NCBI GenBank assembly: GCA_039881045.1
Contig: JAYWVB010000087.1
Location: 1 to 64,000, forward strand
Origin: Chaetomium olivaceum
Taxonomy: Eukaryota; Ascomycota; Sordariomycetes; Sordariales; Chaetomiaceae
Length of the DNA stretch: 64,000 nucleotides
Reading direction: 5' to 3'
Within the stretch, counting starts at the first letter, position 1, and every line of letters starts with the position of its first letter. Shown in pieces: positions 34,664 through 45,450 of the stretch. The position numbers and the translations under genes are program-made. The notes beneath the pieces are model-generated. The model had not been told where the DNA came from, did no database searches, and saw nothing but the letters and a program-made list of their open reading frames with translations.

Positions 34664-37435
34664 ATGGGGATCGGGAGTTATTTCAAGGCTGAGAAGCCTC
34701 AGGCGAAGCCGGCGGTTGCACCAACCTCACCAAAGCGAAACAATGCGAGACATCAACAGCAGCCCTCGGTGTCGGAGAACCCAACACCATCTCTCCGGCC
34801 AGATTCCGAGCTTCAACCCCCAACACCCCGGTACAGCTCCCGGCCGCAGTCCATCTCGGGACGGTCGGTGAGATCGACGGGAAGTTCGGTCCTTGACGAC
34901 ATCAAGCACGAGGTTATGGTGAATTATCTCTATCAACAACAATGTTCGCATTTGTGGGTGTCGGATGGCAGCGGTGAAATCGAGGGGTTCTTCTGCGGAA
35001 GACGAGAGGGCAATACATGGCCTGCCCGCCGCAACTGGGCAACTCGCCCTTTGCGCTGGCTTGCGCTGCGCTCAATGTCCAGGTATGCTCAGGTCCCTTC
35101 AGGGGTTAAAGTGGTAAACACTAACAGTGTCCAGTGCGCCATGACGGTCAACTCGAGAGTTATCAAAACCTTCTTGCAGTGGTCGCCAGACGCCGTCGAC
35201 GTGCCCCTGATGAACGGCCTTCGCGTGCAAATTCTCCCACCATCGACGACCTTCCCCGCGCACGCAAGCACCAGTTTGCCGCCTTTGTCGCTTCCGAGGG
35301 TCTTTTGGTCGTGTGGGACGACGATGCGCTGCACCTCGTACAAAGAGCCAAGGCTATCGAGTCGGAGCTGATGGAGCTGGTGTGGAAGGCTGGCGGTGAC
35401 GATGACGAAGATGAGAAGGGAGGGCCGATCGTGACGGAGCCCGAGGTTGATGAGGAGAGCGGCGAGTTGAAGCCGGAAAAGAGGCCAGTTCACATGCTGA
35501 ACACTTACCTGGTCAGCCTGACCCTCATTCTCGTCACCGTCTCCCTTGGAGCAGCTTTCCGACAGCTAGCCATCGAGGTCTCGGTTGACGGCAGCTACCT
35601 TCGGCTCGCCCTCGTGGCCCTGTTCCCGGTTCAGATCTTCTTCACCCTCTTCTTCGCCCAGGTCATCTTCGGTTGCTTGGCCCAGATCTTTGGTCCCATT
35701 CGCCAGCTCACCATCAACTCCAAGTTCTACTCTGCTCGCCCCCCACCGAGATTGCGCACTTCCGTTCTGCCGCACGTTACGGTCCAATGCCCTGTGTACA
35801 AGGAAGGCCTCAACGGTGTCATTGTTCCGACCGTCAAGTCTATTAAGCAAGCCATGTCAACATACGAGTTGCAGGGAGGGTCGGCCAACATGTTCATCAA
35901 CGATGATGGCTTGCAGCTCATCTCGGAAGAGGACCGCAGGGCGCGTATTGAGTTCTACGCCGACCACAGCATCGGCTGGGTTGCCCGTCCGAAGCACGGC
36001 GAGAACGGCTTCTTGCGCCGCGGCAAGTTTAAGAAGGCTTCCAACATGAACTTCGCCCTCATGATTTCCTGCAAGGTGGAGGAGAAGCTGGCTGCTATCC
36101 AGCGCACCCCCGACTGGTCGCAGCACGACGAAGCGCAGGCCTACGAGCAGGCCCTGAAGGAGGTTCTCGAGGAGGATGGCCGTGCCTGGGCCGATGGCAA
36201 CATCCGCGTTGGCGACTACATCTTACTCATCGACTCCGACACTCGTGTGCCCGCCGACTGCCTTCTGGATGCCGTCTCGGAAATGGAACTCTCGCCTGAC
36301 GTTGGTATCATGCAGTTCTCGTCAGGTGTCATGCAGGTCGTCCACACTTACTTCGAGAACGGTATCACCTTCTTCACCAACCTCATCTACAGCGCCATTC
36401 GGTACACCGTCTCCAACGGCGACGTCGCCCCCTTCGTCGGTCACAATGCTATCCTTCGCTGGTCTGCTATCCAAGAGGTCTCGTACGAGGATGAGGACGG
36501 CTATGAGAAGTTCTGGTCGGAAAGCCACGTGTCGGAGGACTTCGACATGTCCCTACGTCTACAATGCAGCGGCTACATTATCCGCCTGGCTGCCTGGGCT
36601 GGCGAAGGGTTCAAGGAGGGCGTGTCTCTCACTGTGTACGACGAGCTGGCCCGTTGGGAGAAGTACGCCTACGGCTGCAACGAGTTGCTCTTCCACCCGA
36701 TGCGCAAGTGGATCTACAGGGGCCCCTTCACCCCCCTCTTCCGCCGCTTTCTCTTCTCCAACATCCGCTTCACATCCAAGATCACGGTCGTGTCTTATAT
36801 CGGGACTTACTACGCTATTGGTGCAGCATGGATCATGACCAGCGTCAACTACTTCATCATGGGCTGGTTCAACGGCTACCTTGACAAGTACTACGTCGAC
36901 TCGTGGCAAGTGTGGTTCTCGATTATCATCGTGTTCAACGGGCTCGGCAACATTGCCCTGGCCGTCATGCGCTACCGAGTCGGCGAGCGCAACCTCCTGT
37001 ACGCCCTGTACGAGAACTTCAAGTGGACCTTCCTGCTGGCCATCTTCCTGGGTGGTCTGTCATTGCACGTCTCGCAGGCGCTGCTGGCGCACATGTTTGA
37101 GATCGACATGACCTGGGGCGCTACCTCTAAGGAAGCTGAGTTTTCGAACTTCTTCATCGAAGTGCCTAAGGTGTTGAAGAAGGTGTGTACCCCTTGCCCC
37201 TTTTCTGCTCAAAGGTGTCTGATCTCATCTTAACCGTTAACGCTAGTTTAAATTCTCCATGATCTTCGCCTCACTTTTCATCGCCGGCATGGTCATCCTT
37301 GCCGTCGCCCCCTTTATCCCTTACAGCTGGCACATCACCGATTTTGTCGCCATTCTGCCCATGGCCACCGTCGCCGGCTCGCATTTGCTGCTGCCACTAG
37401 CCCTCAACCCCGCGTTGATGACATTCTCTTGGTAG
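34664..37435 (+). CDS. Multi-pass GT2 polysaccharide synthase (two frameshifts)
   Basis: Exons are 34664-35082, 35135-37182 and 37247-37435, with GTATGC..CAG and GTGTGT..TAG introns. The expected product is about 885 aa. A Ser/Pro-rich cytosolic N-terminus leads to a conserved block (SPFALACAALNVQCAMTVN), then HQFAAFVASEGLLVVWDDD. Two membrane segments (MLNTYLVSLTLILVTVS; LALVALFPVQIFFTLFF) follow. The GT2 catalytic domain has VQCPVYKE, INDDGLQ, the DxD motif LLIDSDTRVP and SEDFDMSLRLQ. At least five further membrane helices end the protein (PALMTFSW). This is a processive family-2 glycosyltransferase making a cell-wall polysaccharide; it resembles fungal Tft1-type mixed-linkage (1,3;1,4) beta-glucan synthases more than chitin synthases, as no QRRRW is present. 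Frame breaks at 34984-34987 (GGGGG read as GGGG) and 35236-35238 (CCCC read as CCC) are both homopolymer losses. Confidence 0.85.
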
Positions 37436-38082
37436 ACGTCCATCTTCCTTTCTTTTTACGGTAAATGTGTGCATATGTCGAGGCCGTGTGTGGTGGGGGT
37501 TGGTTTCACGTGCTGTTTAGACTGGTGTTTTGCTGAGCCCTTCGCGGGACAACGTCTCATGTCATGACCTTTTCTTACTACCACTTAGTGTCTATTGATG
37601 CTTGGATACATAGATGGGGGGAACTGGGTTGGAGTTAATCTACGTAGGATAAACTGGTAATTATGTATCTTCAATCCTATTGAACCCTTCCAGAGTTAGT
37701 TCTGGGAGAGATTCGTCAAAACAATCCACTTTCTTCCTTGCGTAATAGCCGTGTATATAGTACCTATATCATATCATGTCTTTGTGCGGTATCTCTAACC
37801 ACAACCGATTTAGGGTCCTAATATCGAGTTCGACATAACGGGCCTGCGATACTCACACACGTGATGTCGCAGCGGTAATGGATTACTTCCTTCTCGTTAA
37901 ACGACGGGGCAGCCAGCCACTCAGAACATGCCTCACTGCAGGCTTCATCTCTTTGCCCCGCACGTTAGTTAGAGGAGCCGGAAAGAATTCCGTGCCAGAA
38001 AACTAAAAGGCTACACAGTACATGTCCACCACATTCCTTGGGCTCATCTGTGTAACAGGAGACTGGGCCTAAGTCCAACGAG
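37436..38082. other. Intergenic between GT2 and HET-ANK genes
   Basis: No gene is supported; the segment contains the 3' flank of the GT2 gene and the promoter side of the HET gene. Confidence 0.5.
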
Positions 38083-40875
38083 ATGACCTCGATGGGCAAC
38101 TTCACCTCCCCTCCAGAAGCCTCCGGGAATCGGGTCTCCGGTGGCCTTGGGGATGAATACGTCTACTCTCCTCTGCCAGAGCATGGAACTATTCGCTTGC
38201 TGCGTCTGATGCCGCACCCGGACATGGAAGCCCCTTTACAATGCGAGCTCTTCGAGTATCCCTTGCGGAAAGCACGGCAAGGACTGCATATGTACGAGGC
38301 CTTGTCGTATGTTTGGGGTTCTGAGGAAGACCAAAAGTCCATCTACATCCGGACAGACAATAAAAGAAACGGCTCTTCTACCTCTCCTTCCGCTGGAAAC
38401 AACCATCGTTTGCTTGTCACGGCAAATCTCCACGCCGCGCTTTCACACCTTCGAGATGAGCTTTTCGAACGGATCATGTGGATAGATGCCATCTGTATCA
38501 ACCAGAAAGACAGCATCGAAAAGGGACGGCAGGTTCGGTTCATGGCCGAGATATACGCGAGTGCCAATAACATCACTGTTTGGCTTGGGGAGGCCACAAG
38601 TGATAGCGGCCAAGCTTTCGAAGCACTACGCAAGGCTGCCACGGGCCGGTACCCACAGCACGCCATCGACGAGCCGACCCAGCAAGCAATTCTCTCTCTA
38701 CTTGAACGGCCATGGTTCCAACGAGTTTGGGTACGGTAAACGTCAATTCAAAGGACGGATGGGTTATGGGTTTGCTGACAAGCCACCACTTTGATCCAGG
38801 TCGTTCAAGAGGCTGCGGCAGCTCGACATATCCTGATGAAGTGTGGTCCTGATGAAGTTGATGGATTTGCGCTGTGCTCGGGCCTCACAGCATTGAACCT
38901 GTCCTACACCGCCCACCCAGACCTGCAAGGTCTGATACCTCCAATGACTTACCTTATACAAGATGCCATCTTCCGGTCTCGGTATGGGAGGAGTCAGCCT
39001 GAAACAAGTCAGCCAGGCACATTCTCCCTCAACATCCATCCTCTAGGCGAGCTAATGGATATGTACCGCTCCCGCAAGGCCACAAATCGTCTCGACAGGA
39101 TATATGCCTTGCTCGGTATGAGCTCTGATGATCCGGGGGCGGCGGGGTTATCAGTCGACTACAACCTCCCGTGGGGGAGAGTTTTCAAGAAATTCACCCA
39201 ATTCCTTCTTTCCCACCAAGTGTCTGTGGATACATGGGATGACTGCGCCGTGGCGGTGATTCAAGGCAAAGGCCACATCTGGGGAGGGGTATACGAGGTT
39301 GGCTTGGACGATACCCGAGGGGATGTACAGCACATTTACATCGCCTGGAAGGATGCGCGTGGCCATTTCGGTCAATCCTTACAGGAGACATCTCGACACA
39401 TCCTTCGGGCCTCCGCGCAGCCTATCCGCGTAGGAGATGCTGTCTGTTTTCTACAAGGTGCACCGAAACCCACAATAGTCAGGTTCCAAAAGGCCTATTC
39501 ACAAATCATCATGATTACAGCTCCCTTGGAAGAGACACTTGAAGAGATGGACCAAGAGACATGTAAAAAGGCAGATGAAAAGTGGTCGAGACTTCTGTCA
39601 TATATCCCAACCTCCCTAACAGACTTCGTGATGATTTGGGACTGGGACGCACCTCAACACGATTCACACGAACGAGGCTATGAACCCTTCATCAGCAGTC
39701 GAGGCCCCCCGAGACCTTGGACAGAGTCGCAAGACCATTTCGTCAAAGCCACCAGATGGTGGAATTTCGGATTATTGCTGAATAGCTTTGAACTATACAA
39801 AGACGCATGGGTATATTTTCAAGATGCTGTTGAGGCGTATATCACTGCATTGACAAATACGGCGACTTCTCCAGACTATTCCGCTTGGACGGTGGCGGAT
39901 GAAGAGGCACGGATGGCAATGGACGACTTGGTCATTGGAGAAAAAAGCGCCCTTGCTGAGGCCGACAGCTCTAACGACGACACGGCGCCACTGTTTTGGG
40001 CTGTAGAAAAGGGGCATGAGAGCCTCGTGAAGGTGCTGCTTGATAAAGGCGCTCCTTGTGAAGTTGACCCCAGCATTGAATTCACACCGCTATTCTGCGC
40101 TATAGAGAAGGGACACGAGAGAATCATGCAGCTGCTACTTGATAAAGGTGCTATCCTTCATACTCAGACCAGTGATGACCGGCCAAGGCTGGAGTGGGCT
40201 GCAGAGCAGGGACACGTAGGCATCGTGAGGTGGCTGCTGCTTAACAACGGCGACGACTATTTGAATTCAGATGGTATCCACTACCACGCGAACGAGGCAC
40301 TTTCGGCTGCCGCTCAGGCGGGCCACGACAAGATCGTTCAGATACTCCTTGATAACTGTCCCGGCGTGGATGGATTTGGCTCCTATGACGGCAATTCACT
40401 TCATGTTGCTGCTCTTGGAGGTCACGACAAGGTAGTTCAGATATTACTCGAGAAGGGCGCCGATGTGAATGCTGGGACTAGGAGGTTTAGGTATGTGCAC
40501 CATACTGCTGCGCTTGGAGGCCACGACAAGACTGTTCAGATGCCCCTTGGGGGCGGTGCCCGTGTGGATAGGTTTGGCGCCTCTGACGGCAATCCACTTC
40601 AGGTTGCTGCTCTTGGAGGCCACGACAAGGTGGTTCAGATGTTACTCGAGAAGGGCGCCGATGTGAATGCTAAGGCTGGCTCGTTTGGCTCTGCGCTTCA
40701 GGCTGCCTCTTATGAAGGCCACAAGAAGACCGTTCAGATACTACTTGAGAAGGGCGCGGATGTGAATGCTCAGGGTGGCTTATGTGGGAGTGCGCTTCAG
40801 GCTGCCTCCTTGCAAGCGCACGAGGAGATTGTTCAGATATTACTGGAATGGGGCGCCAATAGGTTGAACGAGTAG
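38083..40875 (+). CDS. HET-domain protein with C-terminal ankyrin repeats
   Basis: Two exons (intron 38731-38799, GTACGG..CAG) encode 907 aa. The HET domain covers about residues 70-240 with its three blocks: YEALSYVWGS, IMWIDAICINQKD...QVRFMAEIYASA (with VWLGEA) and LLERPWFQRVW+VVQEAAAARH across the intron. A middle region contains NRLDRIYALLGMSSDD, common in HET proteins. From about residue 610 there are about eight ankyrin repeats, the last ones of the form GHDKVVQILLEKGADVNA. HET domains trigger incompatibility cell death after non-self recognition; the ankyrin part is presumably the sensor. No NACHT or NB-ARC module lies between. The frame is intact, so the gene may be functional. Confidence 0.93.
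39984..40866 (+). repeat. Ankyrin-repeat coding array with near-identical units
   Basis: About eight ~33-codon units encode the ankyrin repeats. The DNA of 40410-40479 and 40599-40668 is almost identical (GTTGCTGCTCTTGGAGG...GATGTGAATGCT), whereas upstream units have diverged. This pattern points to recent unit duplication or gene conversion. Confidence 0.85.
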
Positions 40876-41417
40876 CGAAGTTAGGCTTAGGCCGAATATC
40901 AGTTCTGAAACAGTCATTGTAGAGATATGGGCAGTGAAACGGAATGAGACATTCTTCCTCACCCACCCTGGCGGCCGGCTCTCTTTAGACCGACTCGGCA
41001 CGGGGGGTTCGGCGGGGCACACTCAGGATTTGATAAGATGTTTAGCACATCCTGGAGGTAATTCCACAGCCTTGGGAGGTCCGAATGGAATACCGGACCT
41101 GCTCATCAACGCCAGCATGGCTAAATCAAAGTCAAGAAACAACCAAAACAGTTCCTTCTATTATGCCCACACCCAAACGCCTTTAACTAAGCCAGACCCT
41201 CTATCTATCCCTTACTTTTTGTCCAACCCAGATGCAAAACACACATCAAGTCTAAGTTGGCTGAGTCTACCAACATATAGTATATCAACCGACCGACCGC
41301 CAGCTCGCTCATGGCTCGGTTCGTAGTTCGTAGTTCGTCAAAAGAGAGACACCCAAGACAGCTCACCAGGTACCATCAACTCTCCACTGGTACCCCACAC
41401 GCACAGCACCCTCTCCC
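40876..41417. other. Convergent intergenic region HET-ANK / ABC-F
   Basis: Only 3' flanks are seen here; no gene or repeat is supported. Confidence 0.5.
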
Positions 41418-44400
41418 TTACTCCGCCTCATCATCGGTATCCAGCGGCTTAGGCGTGCCCTTGGGGCTATTCAACCACTCGATATGCCTCAGCCTACGGC
41501 GGGCCTCCTTCTCCTTGAGCTCCTTCTTCGTCAACTTCTTCTTCTTCTTGGCCCTGAACTTCATGCTCTCGCCCGTGACGCCGCCATTGTCCTCGGCGCC
41601 GCTGTTCACGGCGCTGCTGACGGCGCTGGAGCTGAGGGCCGGGGTGTTGAGGCCGCTGTTGATGGCCGAGGCGGGTTTGCTGGCGCCGCTGTCCTCGAAG
41701 CGGTCAAGAGAGGCGGCGGACGCGCCACGGTGGGCGACGCGGCCGTCGTAGACGTGCCACTGCTCCGAGGCGAGGGCGCCGACGAACTCTTCGTTGTGGG
41801 AGATCATGACAACGCCGCCACGGAAGTCGCGAATGGCGACGGCCAGACCGCCGAGCGAGTCGCGGTCCAAGAAGTTAGTCGGTTCGTCGAGGACGAGCAG
41901 ATGGGGGTTGTTCCACATGGCGCCGGCAATAACGACCTTGACCTTTTGACCGCCGGACAACGAGCCGATCTCGTTGTGGTTGGCAATCTCGGGGTCGAGA
42001 CCGAGATCCTCAAAATGCTTGGAGATGACGGAGGGCTGGAGTTCACGGTAGCCGAGGCCTTCACGCGAGGCTTCGTGGTCGTCGAATTCTTGGACAAGCT
42101 TGGAGAAGCCCAGTTCGAGCAGTGTCTCGCGCGAGAATTGCGAGTTGTGCTTGGGGAGGAACCCGCGCCATTTCCTGGGTATGTCAGTATAAGAGGGAAA
42201 CAACATGGGGGCATAAAGTGAGGGAACTTACACCTCGTATTGGAAGGTCTTCTTGTACTTTTGCCGACCGACAAGGGACTCGATCTGCCGTTTGGCTATA
42301 CCCTCACCAACATCGACGAATTTGTCCATCTGTTCCCGGTCCGCGTCGGATAGGATACGCGTCTGCTTCATGTGCACCTCACGATCGTCACCGTGGGCGT
42401 ACCGCCATTGCAAATATTGGTTGGGCGTCTTCTCGAGATGCATTTCCACGTGTTCGAGCGCGTGTTGCTTAATGTAGCCAATACGCAAGTTGGGATGCTT
42501 CTCGACCTTGCCGGAGACAGGGATCACCTCGCCCGTCAGGAGCTTGATCAGAGTTGACTTGCCGGCACCGTTGGGGCCAATGATAGCGACACGAGACGAC
42601 AGCGTGAGCTGGCAGGAAACATCGCTCAGTGACGGCTTGGGTGCGTTGGGGTAAGTGTACGAGACGTTGGTCATACGGATGATAGCGCGTGTATGGGATT
42701 TGACGCCCGAGAGAATACCAGGAGGCGGGAACTTGAATTGGACGTTCGAGGCCGACAGAGTGTAGTAGCTCTTGGCCTCGGGGCGGACCTGGACAAAGGC
42801 GGCGAGGTTGCCCTTGTAGTGGCCCAGTTTCTTGCCGGGTTCGTAGTGGTAGATATCGGTTGTGACCTCGTCGAGGAAACCAGAGTCGTGGGACACGATC
42901 AAGCTGGTGATGTCGGTGTGCGACTTGAGGTAGGTCTCCAGCCATTTGATGTTTGTGACGTCGAGATGATTGGTAGGTTCATCCAGCAGCAGAACATCAG
43001 CTCTTTGGAGCATGGCACGGGCCAGGGCCAACTTCATCTTCCAACCGCCTGACAGCGAGCCGACTTTTTGAGACTGCCGGCCCTCGGGACCGCTTGTGAA
43101 GCCGAACTCTTCCAAAACAGACGAGATTCTCTCCTTGCCCTCTTTGGCGATGGTAGGGTCCTTAGAGACAAACTCGAGGATGCTGATGTCAGCATCCTCA
43201 CCTTGGTTGTGCTCAACATAGCAAGTCCGCAGGACATCCTGAGACGGGAAGCCTTCCAGCTTGCCACTAGCAATACTCCTCATCAGCGTCGACTTTCCGG
43301 CACCATTCCTGCCACAGAGACCGTAGCGGTGACCCTTGAGCAGTCGGAGATTCGTGTGTGAAAGCAGAAGCATGCCGCCGTAAGCGAGCGAGAAGTCGGC
43401 GTTGACGATCTCGGTTTCGCCGTCATCCTCCTTCTCGGGAACGCCGTACTTGCGGTGGTCTTCCTCAACATAGAAATTCTGGACGGAAGCAGCAATGGCC
43501 TCCGCCGCGGGAGTCAGAGACTGTAGATACTGGATAATCCTGGGAGAAATGCGGTCCAACTGGCGGTGGTTGACGTCTTCGCTGACCATTTCGCTGATGT
43601 ACGGGCGCGCCAAGTTGTAGGCATCCAGGTCACCAGCAAGGCCGCCATTTTTCTTGATCTCGCTGTCGAGGACCTTGGCGACGTCATCAGCTGTGGTACG
43701 CTCGACGACGGCGGTTTTGTCGTCTCCCATGGCCTTGTCCATAACGCCGAGGGCGCGTGTCGCCAGCTCGCGCACTTCGGGGAGCGAAGCCCTGTCAACG
43801 ACGCTCTTAACGCCGGGCTGGAGCTTCGGCAAGAAAGTCCGGGCCTCGATGGGGTCATGGACGAGCTTGGTCAAGTTCTCGGTAATGACGACTGTCTGGC
43901 GGAGTACTTCTTGTGGTGTGGTCGGGTTGTTGAGAGAACGCTCGAGGAAGGGTGTGAGCAGAGCGAGAACGGGCGAAGTCACGATGGCAACAAAAGTGGT
44001 CTGCGAGAGGGCGTGAATGGCCTTTTGCACGGCCTCGGTTGAGGGGTGGTGCATGGTGTCGATCAGGAGGGGAATGCGCGGGGCAACGTCGTCGTTGGAC
44101 AGCAGGGTGGTCAAGGAGGTCATGGTCTTGACGGCCTGCTTCTCCACCTCGGTCTTCATGTCAAGCATGCCGTTCTCGACAATGGGAATGAGTGTTGCAA
44201 GCTTGGCGCCCATAGCTTCCCGTAAAAGGTCCTGCTCCTGTGCCTGCTCCTTTGTGCTCCCCAGTGTGATCTTGGCCTTGTCGGCCATCTTTTGCATCAG
44301 CTTCAAGGCACCCACAACACCCTGCCACTTCCCGCCGGATTTCTTGATGTATGTGATGAGCGCGGGCAAGAGCCCCACGACCATGGCCTCGGCGCTCAGG

Positions 44401-44843
44401 TTGGAGAAGAGGGCATCGATGCCGTACTGGGCAGCGTCGCGCACGACGGCACCCTTGTCGGCGAGGGCATCGAGCGCGCAGCCGAGAATGCCACCATCTT
44501 GGAGGAGGAAGACAATTTCGCTGATGGGCTGTCGGGCGGGGAAACGCTCAAATAGAGCGCCGAGGAGGTTTTGAGCGCTCTCGCGACGAAGACCGCTCTT
44601 CTTGTCGGCGGCGGCCTTCTTGACTTCGGCGAGGACGCCGTAGTAATTCAAGCCTTTGAAGCCGAGTGAGTTGAGCAGCAGCTCGGAAAGCCCGTAGCAG
44701 GCGTCGATAGAAGCGGATGAGGTCTTGGCGGTGAAGATGGTGTCAATAACGGATGATACTTCGGCTTGGGTGGGGGCCGGGGCGGCGCCGTCGGGGGGCT
44801 TGATGGGCACCGTCATGGTTGGCGGCGAGACAGGGTGTGGCAT
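41418..44843 (-). CDS. ABC-F ATPase of the EF3 family, Elf1/New1 type
   Basis: Two exons (44843-42232 and 42174-41418) encode 1122 aa. The N-terminal ~400 residues are alpha-helical HEAT-like repeats. The first ABC domain has Walker A GRNGAGKST, signature LSGGWKMKLALARA and Walker B LLLDEPTNHLD. The second has GPNGAGKST, LSGGQKVKVVIAGA and LVLDEPTNFLD. Between the second Walker A and its signature lies a chromodomain-like insert (YEVKWRGFLP). The tail is Lys-rich (RAKKKKKLTKKELKEKEARRR) and ends WLNSPKGTPKP. Motifs such as KYGVPEKEDDGE and the tail fit Elf1 (fission yeast) and New1 better than elongation factor 3 itself; these proteins bind ribosomes and affect translation termination or mRNA export. 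The ATG at 44843 is used; 44816 is an alternative. The frame is intact. Confidence 0.9.
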
Positions 44844-45172
44844 ACTCTGTTGGGTGGTTTTTGGTTATTTAGTTTCGGCACAGCGCAATTTGGAATGATC
44901 TGAAAAATGCGCGAGCCTGACAGACACCCGTTTTGCAACTCGGGAGCGTGCTGTGGAGGACGGAAGGGGAGGGATTGGGTTCTGATGGGGCGCAGGTTTT
45001 GTGGTTGGCGGCCAGCGCAATTGCCCCGCGCCTGTTCTCGAAATTTTGCCAGGCGTCGCGCTATCTGGCGTGAAATTTCTCTTATCTGGTCAGGAAGCCC
45101 CACCATTCAGCCCGCCAATGAGGGGCATGTGGGCCACCATGTGCGAGGGATGGCTCGAAATCTCACTGAACC

Positions 45173-45450
45173 TACGGAGTATGGGGCCAAAAGTGTTCAC
45201 CCGCCAAGAAGTACCTTGGCTGAGTCAGCACGGTCTCCATCTAGATTTAGTCATTGTTCATACTGTATTTGCCAACCGCTAAATCCTAGAAGGATTTAGC
45301 GGTCACTGCGTTATTCTCTAGGGGGCTTGCCTCCAATTGCTCAGAGGCTAATGCGCTAACGCCCAGGGCTTGCCCGTGCGAATGCGTACAGTGGACACAG
45401 ACCAAGAGCGACTTGGGCTTGGGTGAACACTTTTGGCCCCATACTCCGTA
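45173..45450. mobile_element. MITE with 28-bp perfect TIRs and TA target duplication
   Basis: The sequence 45173-45202 is the exact reverse complement of 45421-45450 (30 of 30 bases). The outermost two bases are TA on both sides, so the element is best read as 45175-45448 (274 bp) with 28-bp terminal inverted repeats starting CGGAGTATGGGGCC, flanked by a TA target-site duplication. TA duplication is the hallmark of Tc1/mariner transposases. No transposase is encoded, making it a non-autonomous miniature element. The perfect TIRs suggest recent insertion. A strong hairpin lies near its middle. Confidence 0.85.
45276..45302. repeat. Perfect 12-bp-arm hairpin inside the MITE
   Basis: CCGCTAAATCCT (45276-45287) and AGGATTTAGCGG (45291-45302) are perfect reverse complements separated by AGA. 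It lies close to the centre of the MITE. Confidence 0.9.
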
